The notes under the pieces are model-generated. The model made no database searches, was not told the origin of the DNA, and saw only the letters and a program-made list of their open reading frames with translations. Of a stretch of DNA of 64,000 nt, positions 54,749 through 62,500 are shown piece after piece; the first letter of the stretch is position 1; every line of letters begins with the position of its first letter. The position numbers and the translations under genes were made by a program. Source of the stretch: Eubacterium ruminantium (GTDB lineage: Bacteria; Bacillota; Clostridia; Lachnospirales; Lachnospiraceae); contig NZ_FUXA01000003.1 in NCBI RefSeq assembly GCF_900167085.1, positions 270,692 to 334,691 on the forward strand, read 5' to 3'.

Positions 54749-54807
54749 TGTAACCAACGTGTAACCAAGCCTCCATTTTGACTCTAATGTAACCAAAATG
54801 TAACCAA
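54749..54807. repeat. Four TGTAACCAA direct repeats, likely integrase arm-type sites
   Basis: TGTAACCAA occurs at 54749, 54760, 54788 and 54799: two pairs, each with 11-base spacing, 28 bases apart. They lie about 100 bases beyond a tRNA 3' end, the usual core site for tyrosine integrases. Paired short direct repeats of this kind are how arm-type integrase sites are arranged. No integrase gene and no second copy of the tRNA end are in the window, so the element is probably deleted or reduced. Confidence 0.6.
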
Positions 54808-54808
54808 A

Positions 54809-54833
54809 AAGAGCAGGTTTTTAGCCTGCTCTT
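54809..54833 (-). terminator. Terminator of the small-ORF operon
   Basis: AAGAGCAGG and CCTGCTCTT form a perfect 9-bp stem with a 7-base loop. On the minus strand it is followed by TTTTTGG. It begins 3 bases after the stop of the last small ORF, which supports transcription of that string of ORFs. Confidence 0.85.
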
Positions 54834-54835
54834 TC

Positions 54836-54901
54836 TTAAGATTTTAACTTGTCTATAGTTGCAAAGTATAGTTTGGGTAACAGCACTTGTATCGTTTCCA
54901 T
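54836..54901 (-). CDS. 21-codon ORF in element remnant
   Basis: An ATG at 54901 overlaps the preceding stop (TTAATGG) and opens a 21-residue reading frame ending just before the terminator. The peptide (METIQVLLPKL, then YFATIDKLKS) has an amphipathic look. I do not recognise it. The start-stop overlap with its neighbour and the position against a terminator are the only support for it being translated; it may be the tail of a degraded gene. Confidence 0.35.
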   Translation of the reverse strand: METIQVLLPKLYFATIDKLKS

Positions 54902-54984
54902 TAACTCATCCAAGATGGGAAGTATAGGTTATGGTCCTTTATGACTTCAGGAGAGTGATGTTCAATACGAATATTATTTAACAT
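54901..54984 (-). CDS. 27-residue ORF in element remnant
   Basis: An ATG at 54984 follows GGGGGTG with suitable spacing and lies 11 bases after the stop of the 77-residue gene. The product (MLNNIRIEHHSPEVIKDH, then NLYFPSWMS) ends overlapping the next start. The family is unknown. The RBS supports translation, but the very small size suggests either a short accessory peptide or an eroded gene. Confidence 0.4.
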   Translation of the reverse strand: MLNNIRIEHHSPEVIKDHNLYFPSWMS

Positions 54985-54995
54985 TACGACACCCC

Positions 54996-55229
54996 CTAAT
55001 ACCAAATAACGACTTTTGATTCGGGTAAATTCTTCTTGTAATTATTTCTCAAATAAACACAAGCCATAGTCACATGAACATCGCAATGCTCATATCCTTT
55101 AGGTAATTGATAATCCTTTTCTCTCGTCTCCGGATTGTATTTCAATATAAACCCATCTTTATTGTCCTCTGGAAATAAGACGCACTCAATTATATTATTT
55201 TTTATTTTTATTTTTTCTATTCTTACCAT
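54996..55229 (-). CDS. Small protein of unknown function in element remnant
   Basis: The 77-residue product has a beta-rich look (MVRIEKIKIKNNIIECVLFP, a KDGFILKYN segment, then GYEHCDVHVTMACVYLRNN). Its start lies inside the 3' end of another reading frame (55195-55344), the translational-coupling pattern of small accessory operons on mobile elements. No catalytic motif is visible. It may be part of an accessory or toxin-antitoxin-type pair; this is inference. Confidence 0.55.
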   Translation of the reverse strand: MVRIEKIKIKNNIIECVLFPEDNKDGFILKYNPETREKDYQLPKGYEHCDVHVTMACVYLRNNYKKNLPESKVVIWY

Positions 55230-55344
55230 TGAATTCGTCCACCTCTTTTGCGTAATTATACACCTTTTCAGTTATTTCGTGAGCCTCTGCTATGCTATAT
55301 CCCTCTTTTACCAAAATCCATGCCCAATGACCGCATATTGCAAG
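55195..55344 (-). pseudogene. Truncated small ORF lacking its 5' end
   Basis: An open frame of 49 residues without a plausible start (an in-frame TAG lies just upstream at 55345-55347) reads AICGHWAWILVKEGYSIAEA, then HEITEKVYNYAKEVDEFNGK, and ends in a Lys/Asn tail overlapping the start of the 77-residue gene. The composition is protein-like, with a helical Glu/Ala/Tyr pattern. It looks like the C-terminal part of a small protein whose start was lost, marking the edge of the element remnant near 55345. Confidence 0.5.
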
Positions 55345-55431
55345 CTAAAATTTGATGTTTTCCGGAAAATACTGTATAGTTTTATTTGCGATATTCTTCT
55401 TTATAATACCATTCAATTGAGAGGATTCAAC

Positions 55432-56601
55432 ATGAAAAGCGATGAAAAATCATTAAAACCAATAGATAACAAGAAGATACTTGAATCAGATAAAACAAAT
55501 GAATCCGATAAACCAAGCGGTTCAAATAAAACACGTGTTGCCGAGAAATTTATCTTCGGCAAAAGCGAATCAAACAAAGCCAAAGGTATAGCAATAATAC
55601 TTCTTGTTTTCCATCATCTATGTTTTATGAATTCTTTCTTTAAAACATACAGTATGAAGAGCATCTTGCCACAAAGAATCGTTGTGGACATGGCGGTGCT
55701 TGCACGTATTTGTGTTCCTATATTTATATTTATCTCAGCCTTCGGAACTGCAAAGATATATATCGCTAAGAAAAATGAAATGTCTGTTTTCAGATTCATC
55801 TGCAGTAGACTTATCATTCTCATGTCTGCAAGATGGTTCATTTATCCTTTCCAGCTTCTACTGGCTTATACCCTTCGTGGAAATACAATCGGCTCAATCT
55901 ATAAACATAGTTTTAAATATGCCTTTTTTGATTTCATGGGATGGGGAGATTTCTTCAAAACTCCAATGATTGCCGGTATAAACTGGTATATCTTCCTTGC
56001 GCAGTTAATCATCATTTTCACACCGGTTGTATGTAAAATGATTGAAAATTACGGAAAGGCCTCACTGTTTTTCGCATATATTCTTATGATATTACTGAAG
56101 GGAAATATGGTATCTTCCTTCGGTGGTGATTATGTGAATTATATTTTTATCTCAATACTGGGATGCTTATTCGCAAGTGAATGTCTGTTTGATAAGTTAA
56201 AATATAAGCATAAATACATTTTAGCATTTTCTCTTTTTGTAATTCTATTAGGACTTTTGTATTTTAAAAGAGCTGCTTCTTACTCAAAATTTGATTACAA
56301 AGGCACACATATGGTTGGCTTTGCATTTGCCGCTTTAATAATATGCATGCTGGTTTCTATCTTCCATAAGAATATTCTTCTTAAACCACTTGAAGTTCTT
56401 GGAGAATATTCCGGAAATATCTTCTATCTGCATATTTTTGTCATCAAGTGTGATCTGCTTCATGACAAAATCGACAGTGTTGCACTGCTCTTGATAGTTT
56501 CATTGGTTATATGCTTTATCTTATCGGTTATTATTGAACTAATAAAGAAATTAATACATTTCAATCAATTTGTATTATTTATAAAGAAGAAGATAAGCTA
56601 G
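55432..56601 (+). CDS. Membrane acyltransferase (family 3 type)
   Basis: Starting at the ATG at 55432 with GAGG 7 bases upstream, the protein has 389 residues; the longer open frame to 55135 has no RBS and covers unrelated DNA. A charged N-terminus of about 50 residues leads into ten or so membrane segments, beginning AKGIAIILLVFHHLCFM with the catalytic His-His expected of Acyl_transf_3 proteins. These enzymes O-acylate sugars of polysaccharides or glycolipids. It is the only clear plus-strand protein gene here. It converges with the nitroreductase gene, ending 1 base from it. Confidence 0.85.
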   Translation: MKSDEKSLKPIDNKKILESDKTNESDKPSGSNKTRVAEKFIFGKSESNKAKGIAIILLVFHHLCFMNSFFKTYSMKSILPQRIVVDMAVLARICVPIFIFISAFGTAKIYIAKKNEMSVFRFICSRLIILMSARWFIYPFQLLLAYTLRGNTIGSIYKHSFKYAFFDFMGWGDFFKTPMIAGINWYIFLAQLIIIFTPVVCKMIENYGKASLFFAYILMILLKGNMVSSFGGDYVNYIFISILGCLFASECLFDKLKYKHKYILAFSLFVILLGLLYFKRAASYSKFDYKGTHMVGFAFAALIICMLVSIFHKNILLKPLEVLGEYSGNIFYLHIFVIKCDLLHDKIDSVALLLIVSLVICFILSVIIELIKKLIHFNQFVLFIKKKIS

Positions 56602-56602
56602 A

Positions 56603-57271
56603 TTAGATTTTACATTTTCGTCCGCTTATGACTTCAAAATGATATTTGACGATTCCCAGATCTACTTCAGCAAAAAAACCTTTTTTGGCGTCGATGGATA
56701 CTTCTCCATCTTCGCCTAAAGTAATATAAAATTTCTGCTGATTCATTGCGGTTGGTGCCTTCATGGCTGAAACCATACCATTCTTGAACCATATAGGCAT
56801 GTCATTTGGTTCAACATTGCAGAGTTCTCTTACAGATTTAGATTTATGGCCTGTGCCCTCCGTCTCTCCGTAACCGAGTGCGATGACACAGACCAATTTT
56901 TCATTTTTACCAATCTCTGCTTTACATTTTCCTTTACCATAGGTAAGTCCAACCCAGCAGGTATTGAGACCAAGCTGCTGAGCGCGGATAACCATTTTCT
57001 CACCAAAATATCCCGACAATTCTTCAAGATCATCAATTGACTTATCGCCGACTATAGCTATATAATTTCTAACATTTGTGAACTTGCCATAGTGTGCCAA
57101 AAGGGTATCAAAACATTCAGCATCATCATAGATTACCTGAATATTCAATCCGCTCAGCCCATTGCACTCTTCCGCAAGCATATCGAGTTCATCACGTTTT
57201 TCGAGTTCAATTGAATCGCTCTTAAACTGTCTTACAGAATGTCTGTTTTTGATAGCTTCTCTGATATCCAA
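56603..57271 (-). CDS. Nitroreductase family protein
   Basis: The 222-residue protein starts with MDIREAIKNRHSVRQFKSD, the nitroreductase FMN motif. It has the central LGLNTCWVGLTYGKGK segment and a late helix ending MAPTAMNQQKFY-like (MKAPTAMNQQKFYI), typical of the clostridial nitroreductase group with a second domain half. It probably binds FMN; the substrate is unknown. It is unrelated in detail to the 180-residue nitroreductase at 32.3-32.8 kb. Confidence 0.88.
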   Translation of the reverse strand: MDIREAIKNRHSVRQFKSDSIELEKRDELDMLAEECNGLSGLNIQVIYDDAECFDTLLAHYGKFTNVRNYIAIVGDKSIDDLEELSGYFGEKMVIRAQQLGLNTCWVGLTYGKGKCKAEIGKNEKLVCVIALGYGETEGTGHKSKSVRELCNVEPNDMPIWFKNGMVSAMKAPTAMNQQKFYITLGEDGEVSIDAKKGFFAEVDLGIVKYHFEVISGRKCKI

Positions 57272-57360
57272 GACTTACCTCCTTTGGAAATATATACATA
57301 ATCAATAAGCAAAATTACTACTTTTGATTATAAAGGTGTCTGACAATTTTGTCTATATTT

Positions 57361-58458
57361 TTAACTTGCAAGAACTTTTTCAACATCCGTCTGGGAAGCC
57401 GGATAATATTTCAAATGTCCTTTTCTGCAGTCAAGCAGCTGAATCCAGATATCAATATCCGAATTTTCAACATAATCTATGACAATTATCTCCACATCCT
57501 TTAGAGGAAGAAGTTTCTCGATGATTCCCTTAAAGGTTTCCTGATTTGTATCGCTGTTTATCTCAAGGATCATCCTGTCCTTTCTTCCGGAATCATCCGG
57601 CTCAAGATCCTTATATCTTGTTGCGATGCTTCTGAAAAGCTTCTTTATTCCATCTTCAGAAAGGCCAAACGCTCCTTTATGCATCTTGGCAAATACTTCT
57701 GCATTGTAGTCTACTTCATTTACCTGTTCCTTCTTAACAAACTTACCCTGTCTTATTCCGTGGAACTGATGCAGCACTTCATTTTTACTGTTAATAACAA
57801 TCTTTACATTTTCCTTTGCAACTCTGTAGGAAAGTTCAACATCTTCAACTCCCCATTTCTTAAGCTCTTCTGCAAATCCATGTACTTTATTGATCTTATT
57901 TCTCGGCATGGCGAGATTGCATGTATAGCAGAAAAGGCACGGATTATTCATATTTCCGGCATTATAAGAAAGATCCTGGAATACATCTTTACGGAACTCC
58001 TGCTCAGCATGTGCATTTTCAAGATATTCCTTCTCGAAGATCTTTTTATTTCTTATATCTTCAATATCAACATCATTCTGAAGAAGCTTTCTTGTTCCTA
58101 CCACAATGATATCATCATCGAATCTATATGCCCTTTCAAGCTCCATGATATAATCTTTATTCACTATTATATCCGCATCTATGAATACAACAATCTGTCC
58201 CTTAGCCTTCTCGATTCCCTTATTTCTGGCTCTGGCACGGCTTGAATTCTCACATCTTTCAAGATAGATATAATGAAGCTCGTACTTTTTGTTGATTCCG
58301 GAAATAACACTGTATGTATCGCATTCCGAACCGTCATCAACAACTATCGCTTCATATTCAATTCCTTCCGGAACACTAAGATAATTAAGAGCTTCCAGAC
58401 TATTCTTCAAAAGTTTTGCGTTATTATATGTTGGAATAATAAAACTATACTTAATCAC
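57361..58458 (-). CDS. Family 2 glycosyltransferase
   Basis: The 365-residue protein starts at GTG with GGAGGG upstream. The GT-A fold shows SFIIPTYNNAKLL, EAIVVDDGSE and the metal-binding DAD in VFIDADIIVN, followed by a galactosyltransferase-like C-terminal segment (KWGVEDVELSYRVAKE). The last 100 residues are a less conserved domain. It lies 14 bases downstream of the 369-residue gene and so belongs with the NRPS operon. The acceptor is unknown. Confidence 0.88.
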   Translation of the reverse strand: MIKYSFIIPTYNNAKLLKNSLEALNYLSVPEGIEYEAIVVDDGSECDTYSVISGINKKYELHYIYLERCENSSRARARNKGIEKAKGQIVVFIDADIIVNKDYIMELERAYRFDDDIIVVGTRKLLQNDVDIEDIRNKKIFEKEYLENAHAEQEFRKDVFQDLSYNAGNMNNPCLFCYTCNLAMPRNKINKVHGFAEELKKWGVEDVELSYRVAKENVKIVINSKNEVLHQFHGIRQGKFVKKEQVNEVDYNAEVFAKMHKGAFGLSEDGIKKLFRSIATRYKDLEPDDSGRKDRMILEINSDTNQETFKGIIEKLLPLKDVEIIVIDYVENSDIDIWIQLLDCRKGHLKYYPASQTDVEKVLAS

Positions 58459-58472
58459 ACTTTAACCCTCCA

Positions 58473-59582
58473 TTATTTTATAAGCAGCAATTCACTATGT
58501 ATCTTTCCAAGAATTTCCTTCTCGTCCTTCGATAGTCCCCTCAGCTCTTTTATCGCCCAATCCAACTCTTCTCTCTTATGTTCATTTATCTGTTCCCTCT
58601 TCTCCACATGAGAGAATTCAGCCATAAACCTAAGTCTCACTTTATTGAATCTTTCGCCTATTTCTTCATACTTCTTAAAATCATTTTTTAATTCATCGGA
58701 AATTTTATATAACTTTGAAATATACGAGAATCTGTCCACAAGACCTCTCGACCTCTCTGCAAGAAGATGTATCGCACGATAATCAATATAAATATCCCCC
58801 TGCTTCATCTCCTCAAGTTTTTCTTCAACCAGCTTATATACATCCATTCCGAAAACGGCATTTTTCACATCGAATTCAAATGAATAATATTTATACATAT
58901 CAGCTCTCGAAGTAAGATAATCCGAAAGTTCATCCGTGAATCTTCTAAGATCAAAAGGAAATGCAACATCCGGTGTTTTCGGCTTGATAAGCTGAACTGC
59001 AGACCATTCACACCAGAAAGCTTCCGGCATGTAGTTACTCTTACTTTCCTCATAAGCCTCTCTAAATGCATCAAATGAAAATGTCATCTTTCTGAATGTC
59101 ATATCTTCATCGAAACCGATGCCGTAAAACTCTCTTTTTGTCATGTCATAGCCATAACAAAGAGAGGCGTGAACGAAATGAGTTTCCTCGTACATCCCTT
59201 TATCAGGAATATAAAATTCATCGATATGTACTACAAAATAATATCCTTTGTTGATACATTCGATCATGTATGATACAAAATCCGGCACATGATCCAGCAG
59301 TGGATAGCCGAGGGATATAACCTCAGCTATCTCACAGTAACCATCTCTTGGAGTAAGATAGTTAAGCTCGATCTCACCATTCTCCAATTTATTTGAAAAT
59401 ATCTGAACAAAATTGGTATTAAACCAGCCCCTGTAATTATCATTTGTGAGCATGATACACATCGGAAGACTTCTGTGAAGATATGTTGTCATCTCCCTCT
59501 GCATTACTACAGGCAGTTCAAGATGATCCGGATAATCTACCAGGCTGTCCTCCAGATTCACAGGTCTATAATCAATAATCAT
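58473..59582 (-). CDS. NRPS-associated protein, weakly like butirosin protein H
   Basis: The 369-residue protein starts 2 bases after the NRPS stop, with GGGGGAGGTG as RBS. Its N-terminal half contains a cysteine/histidine pattern (DGYCEIAEVISLGYPLL, VVHIDEFYIP, THFVHASLCYGYD) that resembles the papain-like/BtrH N-terminal fold of acyl transfer proteins. The second half is alpha-helical and probably coiled-coil (about 230-369). BtrH transfers a carrier-bound acyl group to an amino sugar; a similar transfer from the last PCP is possible. The similarity is weak and the assignment is inference. Confidence 0.5.
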   Translation of the reverse strand: MIIDYRPVNLEDSLVDYPDHLELPVVMQREMTTYLHRSLPMCIMLTNDNYRGWFNTNFVQIFSNKLENGEIELNYLTPRDGYCEIAEVISLGYPLLDHVPDFVSYMIECINKGYYFVVHIDEFYIPDKGMYEETHFVHASLCYGYDMTKREFYGIGFDEDMTFRKMTFSFDAFREAYEESKSNYMPEAFWCEWSAVQLIKPKTPDVAFPFDLRRFTDELSDYLTSRADMYKYYSFEFDVKNAVFGMDVYKLVEEKLEEMKQGDIYIDYRAIHLLAERSRGLVDRFSYISKLYKISDELKNDFKKYEEIGERFNKVRLRFMAEFSHVEKREQINEHKREELDWAIKELRGLSKDEKEILGKIHSELLLIK

Positions 59583-59584
59583 CT

Positions 59585-62500
59585 TTAAGCACCTCCCCTA
59601 ATGCATTTTCCGATCTGTTCAACCGTTCTGTTTTCATATAATGTAGCTATGCTAAGCTTAATATTTCGCTCAAGAAGCTTTGACTGAAGCACTATCATTC
59701 CAAGCGAATCTCCGCCAAGATCAAAGAAGTCATCATGTCTTCCGATACCATCTATATGAAGGATGGTACTGAAAAGTTTAGCTATAACAGCCTCTTCCTC
59801 ATTCTTAGGAGGATCTGTCTCAATCTTCTCTTCCTTCGGTGGAACATAAGCTTCCAGCGCTTTTCGATCCAGCTTTCCATTCGGTGTTACAGGCATTTCT
59901 GCAAAATGAATAAGTCTCGACGGAACCATGTATTTCGGAATGATACTTCCGAGTCTAGCTCTCAGCTCGTTTTCATTCATAGCTTCATCGCTGACATAGA
60001 ATCCGTGAAGTTCTTTTCTTCCGCCTTCAAATTCCTTCACGATGACAACGCTTTCATTTATCTCAGGAATACGGAGCATTGCTTCTTCAACTTCTCCTGT
60101 CTCGATTCTGTAACCACGGATCTTAACCTGATTATCCATTCTTCCGAGAAATGCGATCTCACCATTTTCAGTCCAGCTTCCCATGTCTCCTGTTTTGTAA
60201 ATTCTTTCACCGTTATAATCCCATGTGATGAATTTTTCTTTGGTAAGTTCTTCTCTTCCAAGATATCCTCTTGCAACTCCTCGTCCGGCAACACATATCT
60301 CACCCTTTACTCCAACAGGTACAGGCTTCATATTTTTATCAACTATGTAAGCACTGCAGTTTGAGATAGGCTTTCCGATAGTTATCACATCCTTATGGAT
60401 AACATCTCTGAGGCAGGTACTGTTTACAGAATTTTCTGTAGGACCGTACTCATTTGCGATCTCAACTTCAGGAAGATAAGAAGCCGTCATTTCCGCAAGT
60501 TCGGAATCAAGTCTGTCACCGCCGAGGGTTACCGTCTTAAGTTTCACCTTGTCCTGAGAAAGAAGTCCTGTAGCAAGGATTCCCTTATAAAGAACAGGTA
60601 CAAGGAACATATGAGTAACCTTCTCTTCAATGATCTTCTTCGCAAGGTATACCGCATCTCTGGTATGCACATCACTGAGAATAAATGTAGTCGATCCGGA
60701 AACAAGCGGTGTGAAGAAACTGCTGACAAAGCCGTCAAATGCAAATGAGAAAAACTGCATTGCAACTGAGTTCTTGTCAAAGCCGTAATCTTCTCTTCTC
60801 CAAAGAAGTGTATTTACAATATTTCTATGTTCTATCATTACGCCCTTAGGTTTTCCTGTGGAACCTGAGGTATAAATGATATATGCCAGATCACTTGAAT
60901 CATTGATCCTTGCCGGATTGCTGTTATCAAATCTATCGATATCGTCCTTATCGATCAGGATACATTTTCTTCCTTCTGTATATGCACCTGCAAATGAACT
61001 GTCAGTGATAATAACCTCTGCCTTACTGTCTTCAAGAAGGTACTCTTTTCTGTCATCAGGATAAGATGGATCAACCGGAAGATATGCACCACCCGACTTA
61101 AGAACAGCCATAAGTGAAATAGCCATTTCAAGACTTCTTTCAAGCATAACCGCAACGATGGTATCCGGTCCGACGCCTTTATCTCTGAGCATATTTGCAA
61201 GAGAATTTGCCTTCTTATTCATTTCATCATATGTTATATAACTATCCTCGTAGATGACTGCCTTCTGAAGAGGATTCTTACTAACCTGCTCTTCGAATAA
61301 TTCGTGAAGGAGTATATCATTTGGATAATCAACCTTATTGTCATTGAATCCTTCCGTAACAAGTTTTTCCTCTTCCTTACTCATCACGCTGATATCGGAA
61401 ATCTTTATCTCCGGTTCACTGAGAACTTTTTCCAGTATATTTACGTAACTCTGATAATACTTTTCGATATCTTCTTCGCTGAATATCTTGTTGCAGTACT
61501 CAATTTCAAGCATAAGCTTTCCGTCATTTTCAGCAAATGTCCAAGTCATATCAAACTTAGAAGTAACTTCTCCGAGAATGTAACTGTCAACCTGAAGGTC
61601 TCCGAACTTTCCACTGACTTCGTCGATATTTATAACATTAAGGACAGTGTCAAATATTGGATTTCGACTTATATCCTTTGCAAGAGAAAGCTTTTCAACA
61701 AGCTCATCAAACGGATAATCCTGATTCTCATATGCATCGATGGAATTATTCTTCACTTCCTTAAGGAACTGTGTGAAGCTCTTATCTCCTGAAGGATTAT
61801 TCCTTATAGCAAGCATATTTACGAACATTCCCACAACTCCGGAAAGTTCTTCTCTGCTTCTTCCAGAAACAGGGCTTCCAACAACGATATCGTCTGAAAC
61901 ACTGTATTTTGCAAGAAGGATGTCATATACTGCCATAAGTAACATCTGAAGTGTTACCTGATTCTTCTTAACAGCATCCGAAATCTTCTCATACAAGCTG
62001 CCGCTTATCTCGAAATCAATGCTTCTTCCTTCAAAGCTCTGCATAAGTGGTCGGGTATATGTTGAAGGAATGCTTAATTTAGGCACTTCCTCTTCAAATC
62101 TATCAAGCCAGTATTTCTCCTGTTTTTTGTACCAAGCCTTATCCTTCTCCTTTGCTTCCCAACATGCATAATCAATATACTGAACAGGAACATCAGAAAG
62201 TGATTCGCCCCTGTAAAGTTTGAGGAATTCATCAATGATTATCTCATTCGAAATACCGTCGCAGATAATATGATGGATATCAAGCATAAGGAAATATGTC
62301 TTCTCCTTAAGTTTTGCCAGCTTCGCTCTAAATAAAGGTGCAACCGAAAGCTTAAATGGTCTCACAAATCTTCTGACAAGATCTTTAATAGCTTCCTCTG
62401 TATCTTCCGAATCCTCATAATGCATTTCAAAAACAAGATCATCTTTAATCTTCTGTACAGTCTCGCTACCGAGCATTTCAAATCCTGTTCTTAAGGATGC

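Noticed and set aside
55135..55431. Upstream extension of the acyltransferase by 99 codons
   Set aside because: The extension overlaps the minus-strand remnant ORFs, lacks an RBS, and the ATG at 55432 has GAGG well placed.
59735..60364. Plus-strand frame of 209 codons opposite the NRPS
   Set aside because: Antisense to a well-conserved adenylation domain; no independent support.
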